DNA from: Erythrobacter sp. | GTDB taxonomy: Bacteria; Pseudomonadota; Alphaproteobacteria; Sphingomonadales; Sphingomonadaceae | DNA: 64,000 bases | Direction: 5' to 3' | NCBI RefSeq assembly: GCF_011765465.1 | Contig: NZ_CP050265.1 | Coordinates: forward strand, 124,001 to 188,000 | In this document: one piece after another, positions 33,701 to 44,500 of the stretch | Position numbering within the stretch: position 1 is the stretch's first letter | Layout of the letters: every line of letters starts with the position of its first letter | The notes under the pieces: model-generated | What the model was told of the DNA's origin: nothing | Seen by the model: the letters and a program-made list of their open reading frames with translations, nothing else | Databases searched by the model: none | Program-made: the position numbers and the translations under genes

Positions 33701-34537
33701 TCAGGCCGATTTCTTGGAGCGCGAGCGCTTCTGCCCCGATGGTTTCTCGTCCCCGACCGACTTCTTGAGCGCGGCCATAAGGTCGACGACATTCCCGCCG
33801 CGCCCGTCGCCGGGTTCGTCGACGTCCTCGATCACGGCTTCGCCCTTCTTCGCCTTGCGTTTCTTTTCTATGAGGCCGCGCAGGGCTTGCGCATAGCGGT
33901 CCTCGAATTCGCCCGCATCGAAAGGGGCGGTCTTCTGGTCGATCAGCGTGGTGGCGAGGTCGAGCAGCTCCTTCTTGGGCTTGGCATCGCCGATCTCGTC
34001 GAAGAACGCCTGACCCTCGCGCACTTCGTCGGCATAGCGCAGGGTTTCCAGCAGCAGCCCCTTGCCGCAGGGCTTGATCGCGACGAGCTTCTCCGAACCG
34101 CGCACGGAAAGCTGGCCCAATGCGACCTTCTTCGCGCGGCGTAGCGCCTCGCGCAGGACGATGAAGGCTTCTTCGGCCAGTTCGTCCTGCGGGGCGACGT
34201 AATAGGGGCGGTCGAAATAGAGCGGGTCGATCTCGCTCGCTTCCACGAACTGCACGAGTTCCAGCGTGCGGCGGCTCTCGATCTTCACCGCGTCGATCTC
34301 CTCGTCCTCGAGCAGGACGTAGCTGCCCTTCGACACTTCGTAGCCGCGGATGATCTCGCCCCTGTCGACCGGGCCGATCCCGGGGACCACCTTTTCATAG
34401 GAAATGCGCTTGCCGCTGGGCTGGTGGATCTGGTTGAACCTGATCTTCGATCCGGTCTTCGTCGCGGAATAGAGTTCGACCGGGATCGAGACGAGGGCGA
34501 GCCGGATCTGGCCCTGCCAATATGCGCGTGCTGCCAT
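33701..34537 (-). CDS. ku: Ku homodimer protein of bacterial NHEJ
   Basis: 278 residues. The N-terminus YWQGQIRLALVSIPVELYSA and the strand IRFNQIHQPSGKRISYEKV are the hallmark of bacterial Ku, which encircles broken DNA ends and recruits LigD. The C-terminal tail is strongly basic (KKRKAKKGEA; GQKRSRSKKSA), a feature known to add DNA binding and end bridging. It is immediately followed by ligD. The pair in alphaproteobacteria usually serves repair in non-dividing or stressed cells. Confidence 0.97.
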   Translation of the reverse strand: MAARAYWQGQIRLALVSIPVELYSATKTGSKIRFNQIHQPSGKRISYEKVVPGIGPVDRGEIIRGYEVSKGSYVLLEDEEIDAVKIESRRTLELVQFVEASEIDPLYFDRPYYVAPQDELAEEAFIVLREALRRAKKVALGQLSVRGSEKLVAIKPCGKGLLLETLRYADEVREGQAFFDEIGDAKPKKELLDLATTLIDQKTAPFDAGEFEDRYAQALRGLIEKKRKAKKGEAVIEDVDEPGDGRGGNVVDLMAALKKSVGDEKPSGQKRSRSKKSA

Positions 34538-34584
34538 TGTCTTGCCTCCAACAAGACCGACGAACGGCGCGGCGATTGGTTTCC

Positions 34585-35778
34585 TCAGCTCTCGCGCACG
34601 ATGCGCGGCAGGGCGAGTGTGCTGCTGGCAGCCGAGAGCGCGCCGAAGGCAAGGAACACCAAGCCGGGGCCAAGCGCGTCATAAGCGGGCCCCGCTATTG
34701 CCGGACCGACCACGCTGCCCGCTGCAAGGCATATGAGCGCGGCGGTGAAACCGAGCAGGCCGTCCCCGGCAAAGACCTGTTCCGACCAGAAGGACAGCAC
34801 CGCGCTCATCATCATGATGAAGACGCCCTGCAGCGCGGCCGACGCCATGACGGCAGGCCACGAGGCGGGAGCGAGCGCGATGAGCATGGCCGAAAGCGCC
34901 GCCGCGATCATCAGCCCGGCGACGAGCGCGGCAAGCCCGATCCGTCCGCGCAGCCGCGCCGTGCCGATCCCGGCGAGCCCGGCGAGCCCCAGCGCGATGA
35001 AGATCGTCGCCGCCGAGCCGTTCGCGGGAAGGCCGGGAAGCCCGCCCGCATCCTCGACAGCGCGGGCAGCGAAGGTAATCCAGACCGAGGTCGTCAGTCC
35101 GAAGGACAAGGCCACGGCATAGAGCGGCGCCGCCACTTTGTGCAGCACGCTGCGCCAATCCTTGCGTCGCTCGCGTTTCCGTCCGGGGGCGACCGCGCTC
35201 AGCAGGCGCGCGTTGATCGCAAGCGCTGCGAGCCCGACGAGCGCGAAGAACACCCACGCCCAGCGCCAAGAGACCCCCTGCCATGCCACCACCATCGCCG
35301 CGCCGCCCGCCAGCGCCACGCCGAGGCTCGTCCCGGTGCTGATTATCGAGAGCGCACCCGGTCGGCGGAAATTGCGCAGGGCATCATGGACGAGGGTGTT
35401 GAACGGCGACCACGTCAGCCCCGGCCCCATCATGGCGAGCGCGACCCCGGCGGCGAGGACGGGCACGCTCCCGGCGAAGGCGACCGTGGCGACGCCGAGC
35501 GTCGAGCAGATCAGCCCGATCAGCACCGGCTTCGCTCCTCCGAGCCGTTCGCCCAGTTCGCCCGCCCCGACCAGCCCGGCGAGGAAGCCTGCGAAACCGA
35601 TGCTCGCGATCGTGCCCGATGCCCCTCCCTCGATGCCGAAGGCGGGGCGCAATTGCGGCAGGAACAGGCCGAAGCCGACCCGTGCCGGCCCGTAGGTCAG
35701 CAAGGTCGCGGCAAAGCCCGCCGCGGACAGACCGCGTTCGGTTCTTTTCTGGAAGTCCCTTTGGCTGATTGCTTGCAT
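34585..35778 (-). CDS. Major facilitator superfamily transporter
   Basis: 397 residues with about 12 hydrophobic spans and a loop rich in basic residues in the middle (VAPGRKRERRKDW), as in MFS proteins. The start at 35778 gives a short cytoplasmic N-terminus (QAISQRDFQKRTERG) before the first span; the longer upstream frame is arginine/proline-rich and overlaps the divergent promoter region. The glycine/alanine-rich spans (GPGLTWSPFNTLVHDALR) resemble the YbfB-like branch. Substrate unknown. It lies 47 bases upstream of ku but need not share a promoter with it. It is divergent from the ATP-grasp gene with 200 bases between. Confidence 0.88.
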   Translation of the reverse strand: MQAISQRDFQKRTERGLSAAGFAATLLTYGPARVGFGLFLPQLRPAFGIEGGASGTIASIGFAGFLAGLVGAGELGERLGGAKPVLIGLICSTLGVATVAFAGSVPVLAAGVALAMMGPGLTWSPFNTLVHDALRNFRRPGALSIISTGTSLGVALAGGAAMVVAWQGVSWRWAWVFFALVGLAALAINARLLSAVAPGRKRERRKDWRSVLHKVAAPLYAVALSFGLTTSVWITFAARAVEDAGGLPGLPANGSAATIFIALGLAGLAGIGTARLRGRIGLAALVAGLMIAAALSAMLIALAPASWPAVMASAALQGVFIMMMSAVLSFWSEQVFAGDGLLGFTAALICLAAGSVVGPAIAGPAYDALGPGLVFLAFGALSAASSTLALPRIVRES

Positions 35779-35978
35779 CGCGGGCGAAGTGGGAAGGCGG
35801 GACGCCGCGCGAAAGGCAGCGCGCGGCGGGCCGTGCGACGTGCGCCTATCGCCCGCATTCCGCCCCCTTGCCCGACCCGTCGCGGCGGCGGGTGGGCCTG
35901 CCTTGCCTTTGGGAACGCCAGCCCCGCCGAAGCGATTGATGAGGTGCAACGCAAGACAACCCGAAAGGAGCCGCAAGC

Positions 35979-37289
35979 ATCGCGCAATCGCCGAAGAAAG
36001 TATTCGTCCTGGGTCTCGAACCCTTCAACCTCGCCCTGCTCGAAACGCTTGAGGAGGAGCGCGAGGTCGAGTTCCACGAGGCGCTCTCGGCGCAGGAATC
36101 GGTCAACATCACCGAGCCTTTCGAGCTGATGGACCTCGTCATCCTCGCCGAGGAGCGGATGGACAAGTACGGCCCGGCCGATGCGGTGCTCAATTACTGG
36201 GACTTTCCCGGCAGCGTGATCGCCCCGCTGCTGTGCCAGCGGAACGGGCTGCCCGGTCCCTCGCTCGAAGGCGTCGCCGCGCTCGAACACAAGTACTGGG
36301 CGCGCGAGGCGATGGCCGAGGCGATCCCGCACGCCAACGCCGATTTCTGCGCGGTCGACCCCTTCGCCGAGCGCCCCCGCGACCAGATCGAGATCGACTA
36401 CCCCTTCTGGGTCAAGCCGTTCGTCTCACACTCTTCCTATCTCAGTTTCAAGGTCGAGAACGAGGAGCAGCTTTCGAAGGCGATGAAGGTGATGCGCGGC
36501 GGGATCGAGTTGTTCGGCAATCCCTTCAACGCCTTTCTCGATAAGGTCGAAATACCCGAAAGCGTGAAAGGCATCGGCGGCAACCACTGCATCGCCGAGA
36601 AAAGCGTCGCAGCCGACCAGCAGATCACATTGGAAGGCTATGTCCACGACGGCGAGACGAGTGTCTACGGCGTGGTCGATTCGATCCGTGAGGGCGGCGT
36701 CGGCTCGTCCTTCTCGCGCTACCAGTATCCGAGCGAGGCGCCCAAGTCCGTCATCGAGCGGATGTGCGATGCGACTGCGAAGCTGCTCGCCCACATCGGC
36801 TACGACAACGCGCCCTTCAATGCGGAATTCTTCTACGACGAGGAAACCGATCGGATCAGCGTGCTCGAGGTCAATACGCGCCTGTCGAAAAGCCACGCGC
36901 CGCTGTTCGAGGATGTCGACGGAATGACCCACCAGAAGGTCGGGCTGGATCTCGCGCTCGGCCTGCGCCCGCAGATGCCCAAGGGTAAGGGCGACTGGCC
37001 GAAAGCGGCGAAATTCATGCTGCGCTTCTTCCAGGACGGCCAGATCGAGCGTGTGCCTTCGCAGACCGAGATCCACCATATGCAGACCCGCTATCCCGAA
37101 GCGCTGGTGCAGGTGCTCGTGGGCAAGGGGCAGCGCCTTTCGCACCTTGCCTTCCAGGACAGCTATTCCTTCGAGATCGCCGACATTTTCCTCGGCGGGG
37201 AAAGCAACGAGGAACTCGAATCGAAATATGCCGACCTGATGGAGAACCTGCCTTTCACCATCAACCTCACCGCGCCCGTCCCGCAATAG
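35979..37289 (+). CDS. ATP-grasp domain protein (carboxylase/ligase type), apparent ATC start codon
   Basis: 436 residues when read from ATC at 35979. The N-terminal pre-ATP-grasp fold is AQSPKKVFVLGLEPFNLALL. The ATP-grasp part (about 100-330) shows LEHKYWAREAM, FWVKPF, LEGYVHDGE and the Mg/ATP site NAEFFYDEE...VLEVNTRLS. No ATG, GTG or TTG occurs between the upstream in-frame stop at 35940 and the first strand. The ATC has AAAGGAG ending 8 bases before it. The first in-frame ATG (36129) would remove 50 residues of clearly coding sequence. ATP-grasp enzymes join a carboxylate to an amine or similar nucleophile. The next gene encodes a hydrolase of amides/esters. Confidence 0.85.
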   Translation: MAQSPKKVFVLGLEPFNLALLETLEEEREVEFHEALSAQESVNITEPFELMDLVILAEERMDKYGPADAVLNYWDFPGSVIAPLLCQRNGLPGPSLEGVAALEHKYWAREAMAEAIPHANADFCAVDPFAERPRDQIEIDYPFWVKPFVSHSSYLSFKVENEEQLSKAMKVMRGGIELFGNPFNAFLDKVEIPESVKGIGGNHCIAEKSVAADQQITLEGYVHDGETSVYGVVDSIREGGVGSSFSRYQYPSEAPKSVIERMCDATAKLLAHIGYDNAPFNAEFFYDEETDRISVLEVNTRLSKSHAPLFEDVDGMTHQKVGLDLALGLRPQMPKGKGDWPKAAKFMLRFFQDGQIERVPSQTEIHHMQTRYPEALVQVLVGKGQRLSHLAFQDSYSFEIADIFLGGESNEELESKYADLMENLPFTINLTAPVPQ

Positions 37290-37353
37290 CATCCGCGAGC
37301 GGCCAAGCGGCGCAACCTGCATACGATCACGCCCACAATGACAGGGGGCCTTC

Positions 37354-39384
37354 ATGATATTCGTCGACGACTTTCCCGAGCGAGTGGAAATCCACGATCA
37401 CGTCGTCATCCCGATGGCTGACGGGGTCGAGCTCTCCGCGCGGATCTGGCTGCCCGATTGCGCGCGCGATGCGCCGGTCCCCGCGATCCTCGAATATATT
37501 CCCTATCGCAAACGGTTCGGCAGCGCGTCGCGGGACGAACTGACCCATGGTTACCTGTCGGGGCACGGCTATGCCTGCGTGCGGGTCGACATTCGCGGCA
37601 GCGGCGAGAGCGAAGGCGTGCTCACCGACGAATACCTCCAGAGCGAGCTGGAGGACGGACTCGCCATCATCGACTGGATCGCTGCGCAGGACTGGTGCGA
37701 CGGCAATGTCGGGATGATGGGCATCAGCTGGGGCGGCTTCAACGCGCTGCAGCTTGCCGCGCTCCAGCCGGGGCCGCTCAAGGCGATCATGGCGGCAAGC
37801 GCGAGCGATGATCGTTTCGCCGACGACGTGCACCACATGGGCGGCTGCGTGCTGGGCGACAACCTGTCGTGGGCCTCGGTCATGTTCGCCTATAATTCCA
37901 TGCCGCCCGATCCCGAACTGGTCGGCCCCAAATGGCGCGAGATGTGGTTCGAGCGGCTCGAACGCTCCGGCTTCTGGCTCGACAAATGGCTCCGCCACCA
38001 GCGCCGCGACGACTACTGGAAGCATGGTTCGGTGTGCGAGGATTATTCGGCGATCCGGATACCCGTCATGGCGGTGAGCGGATGGGCCGACGGCTACACC
38101 AACGCCGTATTCCGCCTGCTGCGCAATCTCGATTGCCCCCGGCGCGGGCTCGTCGGACCGTGGGCGCACACCTATCCCCACCTCGGCAAGCCCGGCCCGG
38201 CGATCCATTTCCTCGAGGAACTGGTGCGCTGGTGGGACCACTGGCTCAAGGGCGAAGAGAACGGGGTCATGGACGAGCCCATGCTGCTCGCCTGGATGCA
38301 GGACAGCGAGCCTCCGCAATCGAGCTATGCCGAGCGCGAAGGGCACTGGGTGGCGGAAGAGCACTGGCCGTCCGACCGGGTCAAATCGCGCCGCTTCTCG
38401 CTGACGCGCGGACGGCTGCTGGACCCGCAGGATTGCGACCATTCCTGCGAACCCGACAGCCTTTCGATCCAGTCGCCGCTTTCTACCGGCCTGTTCGCGG
38501 GCAAGTGGTGTGCCTATGCCTCCGGCCCCGACCTCGCCCACGACCAGCGCCAGGAGGACGGCGGGGCGCTGGTCTTCGAGACCGAGCCGCTCGAGGAAGC
38601 GATCCAGGTGCTCGGCGCGGCCGAGCTCACGCTGGAAGTGAGCGTCGACAAGCCGATCGCGATGGTCGCCGCGCGCCTGTCCGACGTGCGGCCCGACGGA
38701 TCGGCGACGCGCTTTACCTATGGCCTGCTCAATCTCTCCCACCGCGAGAGCCGCGAGCATCCCGAGCCGATGGTCCCGGGCGAGCGGCAGGCGGTGACGT
38801 TCCGGCTCAATCATATCGGCCAGATGATCCCCGCCGGCCACCGCCTGCGCCTCTCGCTATCGACCTCCTACTGGCCGCTCGCCTGGCCTTCGCCCGAGCC
38901 GGTGTGCCTGACCGTCCACCTCGCGGGAAGCCGCCTCGATCTGCCGGTCCGCCACGCGGCCCATGTCGGCCACGAGCGGCCCAAGTTCGGCGACCCGCAG
39001 ATCGCCCGGCCCGAGCCCAAGCTGATGCGCACGCCCGAAGAGCACGACTGGATCGTCCACCGTCACCTCGCCCGCGATTCCTCGGTTCTGGAGGTGATCA
39101 ACGATCAGGGGGTCTACGCCCACGAATACCCCGGACTTGAAGTCGGCGCGCACGCGCGAGAGTGGTATCGCTCGGTCGGCAACGACCACGCCTCGGTCGA
39201 GGGCGAGACCCGCTGGACCCGCAGCCTTTCGCGCGAGGGATGGAACATCCGCACCGAGACCCGCACGTTGATGCGCTCGGACTCGGTCAACTTCTACCTC
39301 GAAGGCGATCTCGATGCCTATGAAGACGGCGACCGGGTGTTCTGCCGGACCTGGAGCCGGACGATACCGCGCGATCTCGCCTGA
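37354..39384 (+). CDS. CocE/NonD family alpha/beta hydrolase (Xaa-Pro dipeptidase S15-like)
   Basis: 676 residues. The catalytic serine is Ser125 in GISWGG; Asp246 in WADGYTN and His272 in GPWAHTYP complete a plausible triad. The C-terminal part (about 390-560) is the jelly-roll domain of the family, followed by about 100 extra residues. There is no signal peptide, so it acts in the cytoplasm. Family members cleave acyl bonds in esters, amides or X-Pro peptides. It lies 64 bases after the ATP-grasp gene on the same strand, so the pair may make and break the same kind of bond, which is inference. Confidence 0.9.
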   Translation: MIFVDDFPERVEIHDHVVIPMADGVELSARIWLPDCARDAPVPAILEYIPYRKRFGSASRDELTHGYLSGHGYACVRVDIRGSGESEGVLTDEYLQSELEDGLAIIDWIAAQDWCDGNVGMMGISWGGFNALQLAALQPGPLKAIMAASASDDRFADDVHHMGGCVLGDNLSWASVMFAYNSMPPDPELVGPKWREMWFERLERSGFWLDKWLRHQRRDDYWKHGSVCEDYSAIRIPVMAVSGWADGYTNAVFRLLRNLDCPRRGLVGPWAHTYPHLGKPGPAIHFLEELVRWWDHWLKGEENGVMDEPMLLAWMQDSEPPQSSYAEREGHWVAEEHWPSDRVKSRRFSLTRGRLLDPQDCDHSCEPDSLSIQSPLSTGLFAGKWCAYASGPDLAHDQRQEDGGALVFETEPLEEAIQVLGAAELTLEVSVDKPIAMVAARLSDVRPDGSATRFTYGLLNLSHRESREHPEPMVPGERQAVTFRLNHIGQMIPAGHRLRLSLSTSYWPLAWPSPEPVCLTVHLAGSRLDLPVRHAAHVGHERPKFGDPQIARPEPKLMRTPEEHDWIVHRHLARDSSVLEVINDQGVYAHEYPGLEVGAHAREWYRSVGNDHASVEGETRWTRSLSREGWNIRTETRTLMRSDSVNFYLEGDLDAYEDGDRVFCRTWSRTIPRDLA

Positions 39385-39684
39385 GGCGGGCGAGTCGCCC
39401 GCGACTCCTGCATTGTGAGCGCGCACACAAGCCGGGCCTCTCCGTAAGCGTTAACCGCAGGCGCTTGTTAAAACGCGACAATTTCGCTGCCGATTGAGCG
39501 AAAACGGATTCGGCGGGTTGTATTCGCCCGGCCACCCTGTAGGACATTGCCCATCCAACGGGTCGCTCCGGGGGACAGCGTTTCGCGGTCGCGTCCGCGA
39601 AGGGCACTATCCCGATCTGCATGGGGTCGCAGGCGATCCGCCATGACGGCTTAGGCTGTCTCGGCGCAAGATTTGGGGGGAAAA
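39385..39684 (+). promoter_or_regulatory. Promoter/leader region of the two-partner secretion locus
   Basis: 300 bases without a supported gene. The part 39440-39530 is less GC-rich (GTTAAC, TTGTTAAAAC, ATTTCG, TTGTATTC), the likely promoter area, but no box pair is convincing. TTCGCGG (39582-39588) and CCGCGAA (39595-39601) form a 7-bp hairpin in the probable leader. A run of six Gs at 39675-39680 serves as the ribosome site for the following TTG start. Confidence 0.4.
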
Positions 39685-41505
39685 TTGCTCGATCGATCCG
39701 CACAGGCTCGTCGCGTCCGGAAACTGTCGCTCGCCGTTTCGCTTCCGGTGCTGGGCTTTGCCCTTGCAGCCGGACTGCCGCTTCCCGATGCTTCCGCCTC
39801 GGCGCAGATCGCCCCGCCCAATCGCAGCGAGCTTGTCCCGCCCGAACGGCGCGAGCGGCGCGAGGGGCCCACTCTCACCATCGACGGCGATCTCGAACGC
39901 GCGCCCTGCGCGCTCGACCGCGAGGAATATGCCGACATCCGCCTGACCCTGAAGGGGGCCGAATTCGCCGGGCTGGAGCGAGTGCCGGGCCTGTCGCTCG
40001 AAAGCGCCTATGACAGCTATGTCGGACGCGAGCTGCCGCTTTCGGTGCTGTGCGACATCCGCGCGGAGGCCAATGCGACGCTGCGCCGGGCTGGCTATCT
40101 CGCCTCGGTCGAGATTCCCGAGCAGAACCTGTCCGACGGCGTTGCCGATTTCCGCGTGATCTTCGGCCGGCTGACCGCGCTGCGCGTGCGCGGGGATGCG
40201 GGCCCGTCCGAGCGCGTGGTCGCGCGCTACCTCGACAACCTGACGGGCGCCGAGGTGTTCAATTCGAACGAGGCCGAACGCTACCTCCTGCTGGCCGACG
40301 ACCTGCCGGGCGTCGACGTGCGCCTGTCGCTGCGCCCGGCTGCGGGCGGCGAGCCAGGCGACCTCGTCGGCGAGATCGCGGTGGTGCGCCAGCGCGGCAT
40401 CATCGACGTCAACGTCCAGAATTTCGGCTCGAACGCGATCGGGCGTTTCGGCGGGCTGCTGCGCGGCGAACTCTATGACCTGACGGGGCTTGGCGACCGC
40501 ACCACGGTCACTTTCTTCACCACCGCCGAATTCGAGGAGCAGCAGACCCTCCAGCTCGGCCACGATTTCGCGGTCGGCGGGGAGGGGCTGCGGCTCGGCG
40601 CGGGCCTGACCCTGAGCCAGACCAGCCCCGAGCTCGGCCTCGCGGGTCTCGACATCGATTCGCAGACCCTGCTCGCCTCGGTCTATGCGAGCTATCCGCT
40701 GATGCGCACCCGCAAGGCGAGCGCTTTCCTCGAAGCCGGGTTCGACCTCGTCAACCAGGACGTGGATGCGAACGATATCCGCCTGACCGAGGACCGCGTG
40801 CGGATGATCTATGCGCGCATCTCGGGCGAATGGACCGATGGCGAGAGCGTGCGCCGGATCGGCGGCTACACCCCTTACGAACCGCGCTGGCGGGCCTATT
40901 ACGCCGGCGAATTGCGCCAGGGGCTCGACGTCTTCTCGGCCAGCCCCGATTGTCGGCCGAACCTGCTTGCCTGCCTTATCGGCGGGACCGCCCCGCCGAG
41001 CCGGGTCGAAGCCGACCCGACGCCGTTCCTGGTGCGTTACCAGGCGGGCGCCGAATACCGCCCCGATCCGCTGCTCACCTTCTCGCTCGAAGCGCGCGCG
41101 CAGGCGACCAACGATCCGCTTCCCGCCTTCGAGGAATTCGCCGGGGGCAGTTTCTCGATCGGGCGCGGCTACGATCCGGGCGCGATCCTCGGCGACAGCG
41201 GCGTGGGCGGCTCGTTCGAGGTCCGCTACGGCACGCTCGCGCCGCAGGGGCCCGAGGCGATCGCGTGGCAGCCCTATGTCTTCACCGACGTCGCCTGGGT
41301 CTGGAACGAGGATCCGAGCCGCAGCCCGCTCAATCCCGACCGCTTGTGGTCGGCCGGCGGCGGTGTGCGCGCCGCCTTCGGTTCGATGATGCAGGGCGAT
41401 TTCCTGATCGCGGTCCCGCTCGAGCGGCCCGACCTCGCGCTGGAGCGCGGGGACGTGCGTATCATGTTCTCGCTGACCGCCCGCCTTTTTCCGTGGAGAT
41501 ACTGA
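39685..41505 (+). CDS. TpsB outer-membrane transporter of a two-partner secretion system (ShlB/FhaC type)
   Basis: 606 residues. Signal peptide (RRVRKLSLAVSLPVLGFALAAG), then POTRA domains (about 60-215), then a 16-strand-type barrel. The late motif SIGRGYDPGAILGDSG carries the RGY tip of the L6 loop conserved in Omp85/TpsB proteins. The C-terminus ends in an aromatic residue (PWRY). I place the start at a TTG (39685) because the G-run just before it is the only ribosome site. A TTG at 39673 lies partly inside that run. The exoprotein gene starts 1 base after this stop, so the two are co-translated. Confidence 0.9.
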   Translation: MLDRSAQARRVRKLSLAVSLPVLGFALAAGLPLPDASASAQIAPPNRSELVPPERRERREGPTLTIDGDLERAPCALDREEYADIRLTLKGAEFAGLERVPGLSLESAYDSYVGRELPLSVLCDIRAEANATLRRAGYLASVEIPEQNLSDGVADFRVIFGRLTALRVRGDAGPSERVVARYLDNLTGAEVFNSNEAERYLLLADDLPGVDVRLSLRPAAGGEPGDLVGEIAVVRQRGIIDVNVQNFGSNAIGRFGGLLRGELYDLTGLGDRTTVTFFTTAEFEEQQTLQLGHDFAVGGEGLRLGAGLTLSQTSPELGLAGLDIDSQTLLASVYASYPLMRTRKASAFLEAGFDLVNQDVDANDIRLTEDRVRMIYARISGEWTDGESVRRIGGYTPYEPRWRAYYAGELRQGLDVFSASPDCRPNLLACLIGGTAPPSRVEADPTPFLVRYQAGAEYRPDPLLTFSLEARAQATNDPLPAFEEFAGGSFSIGRGYDPGAILGDSGVGGSFEVRYGTLAPQGPEAIAWQPYVFTDVAWVWNEDPSRSPLNPDRLWSAGGGVRAAFGSMMQGDFLIAVPLERPDLALERGDVRIMFSLTARLFPWRY

Positions 41506-41506
41506 C

Positions 41507-44500
41507 ATGGCTTCGATGACCTCCAATCGTGCGCGGCTGATGCTCGGATGCGGCGGGGCTGCGCTGGCGTTGTCGCTGACGCTGGCGAGCGAAAAGGCGC
41601 AGGCGCAGGCATTCCAGGCGACCGAAAGCGTGGTTCAGGGTTCGGCCACGCGGATCGTTACGGGAACGAACAGCGAGACGATCCAGGTCGAAACCCCGAC
41701 CGCCGTGATCGACTGGACTCCCGACGAAGACAATGCGGGCAATGCGCTCGATTTCCTGCCGACCGGTGCGACGGCCACGTTCACGAACAACGGAAGTTCC
41801 AATCCCGGTGCGGATTTCGCGGTGCTGAACCGCATCCTGCCCGCGGCCAATGGCAACATCACGGTGTTCGACGGAACCGTGATCTCCCGCATCGTCGACC
41901 TTGCCAACGGCACGAGTGTCCCGGGCGGCACGGTCGCTTTCTATTCCCCGACCGGCATCCTCGTCGGCGGCAACGCCAGTTTCGATGTCGGCAATCTCAT
42001 TCTCACCACGCTCGATCCCGATCCGGCGAGCTTCGACGCCTTCACGACCGCGGCCGGGACGCTGGTGCTCGATGCGGGCGATGCGCTCGACGGGCGCATC
42101 CAGATCGATGCGGGCGCGCAGATTCTCGCAAGCGCGGAGAATTCCTATTTCGCCGCAGTCGGCGCCGAAGTGCAGGTGCTGGGCACCACGAACGTCAACG
42201 GCAGCCAGGCCTATGTCGCGGGCTCGCTGGTCAACCTGCGGTTCTCGAACGGCCTGTTCGATATCGAAGTGCCCTTCGGAACCGCGCTTGCCGGGCAGGT
42301 GATGGAGCTGGACGGCGATATCGGCGGCCCTTCGAGCACGGGCGCGGGCGACAACCACCTCATATATGCCGTCGCCAAGGCGTCGAGCAACCCGATCAGC
42401 ATGCTGTTCAGCGGCAATCTCGGTTTCGCCCCGGCGGCGAGCGCGGGCATCGTCAATGGCGAGATCATCCTCTCGGCCAATTACGACGTGTTCGGGCGAA
42501 GCGTCGAAGGCGACAGCATCGACAATCCGGGCGCAACCTTCGAACAGGCGCCCGATCCTTTCGCCAGCCCGGTGGCACAGGCCGATATCAGGCTCGAGGA
42601 TTTCACCTCGACCAGCTCGCTGCTCGCGATCACGCCCGACAATGTCGAGGCGACCGCCGTCGGCGGGGCGAGTTCGGTCGACGGCAACCTGCTGCTGGTC
42701 GGTCGGCGCAGCGCGGGCCTGACCGCGTCCGGCCAGACCTTCGACATCACGGGTGACGTGCTGGTGACGGCAACCAATGTCGGGGTCGCGTCATCGAGCC
42801 TGCCTGACCCGACGGTGATAAACGCGCAAGGGGGCAATGCCTTCATCGACGCAGGGGTGGGCGGGGTTATCACCATTGCGGGCAATGCCGACATCCTCGC
42901 CCGCGCGGTCGGCGGGGCCGAGGACATCAACGGCGAGGCCGGTACGGCGACCGGCGGCCAGGCCCTGCTCAGCGCAAGCGGAGGCGAAATCTCGATCCTC
43001 GGCAACACAGTGCTCGACGCCACCGCCATCGGCACCAACCAGGCATCCTTCCTCTTCACCGGCGCGACCTCGACCGGAGGCGAGGCGCGGGCCTTTGCCT
43101 TCGATGGCGGCCTGCTGTCGCTGGGCGGCTCCCTGTTGATCGACACCAGCGCGATCGGAGCCAGTGTCGACACGAGCGGCACGTCGACCGGGTCGGAAGC
43201 CATCGGCGGTTTCTCTTCGCTCGACGTCACCGGCAGCGACGGCGGCACCATCGAGATCGCGAGCGACGTCTTCATTATTTCCGATGCGCGCGGATCGGAT
43301 TCGAACGAAGCCGGTGCGGGCGCACTCGGACAGGGGGGCAATGCCGGGATCTTCATCGACGGTCCCGGGTCGGTCACGATCGGCGGCGGCGTGAGCCAGC
43401 GCGCCAACGGGACCGGTGGGACCAATTTCGGGTTCGGCAGCGGCGGCGAAGGGCGCGGCGGGTCGGCCCGGACCTTCATCCCGAACGGGGGCACGCTCGA
43501 TATCGGCGGCGGCCTGACCATGCTCGCCAACGCGCTCGGCGGGCGCGGCACGACCGGGGGCGACGCCTTCGGCGGCGCGGCCGGGATCGAGGTCGTCACC
43601 GGACTTGCCACGATCGCCAATTTCGTCGGTGCGAGCGCAAATGCCACGGGCGGCGATGCCGATTTCGGATTCGGCGGCAACGGCGGCAATGCCGAAGGCG
43701 GGCTGGCCTTCGTGCAGGCGACCGGCACGCTCGCAGCGAGCGCGACGATCGAAGCGGGCGGCGCAAGCGCCACGAGCACGGCTCGCGGCGGTCGAGGCGG
43801 ACAGGGAGACTCCGATTTCGCGCCGGGCCGCGGCGGAGATGCGACGGGCGGCGATTTCGGCACGCCCAACCCGGTCGACCCGCAGTTCAACAACGGGGCC
43901 TTCGTCCTTGCGGGCGGGGACAACGGCAATATCATCATCAACGGCGGCGACGTAGGGGTCATTGCCAGCGCCGAAGGCGGCGAGGGCGGCGATGGCGGCA
44001 GCTTCCGCCCTGGCGGCGAGGGCGGCATCGGCCAGGGCGGGCTCGCCCAGATCGGCCTTTCGCTGCTCGGGCTCGACGGTTCGGTCGCGCAGGGCAGTTT
44101 CGACATCGCGGGGGCCTTCGTCGATGCGGACGGTGTCGGCGGTCCCGGCGGCAATGGCGACGTCCAAGGTACGGGCGGCGAAGGCCGGGGCGGGTTCGCC
44201 GCCTTCACCATCCGCGCCGGGACCGCAAGCGCGGACGTTGTCCAGATGTTCGCCGACGGGTTCGGCGGCGATGGCGAAGTGAGCGGTGCTGGAATCGGCG
44301 GAGCGGCCGGCATCCTCGGCAGCCTTGGCGGCGTGTTGACCATGAACGGCGCCGAATTCTTCGCCGAGGGCTTCGGCGGGGGCGGCAATACGGGCGGTGC
44401 GGGCAACGGCGGCGAAGCCTTCATCGACCTGCAGGGCATCGACGTCACGATCAACGGCGATCTCGAACTCAACGCGAGCGGTCAGGGCGGCGATTCCTTC

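Noticed and set aside
31204..34537. Phage or plasmid origin for the Ku/LigD pair
   Set aside because: Base composition and codon use match the neighbours, and no integrase, attachment site or transposase is near.
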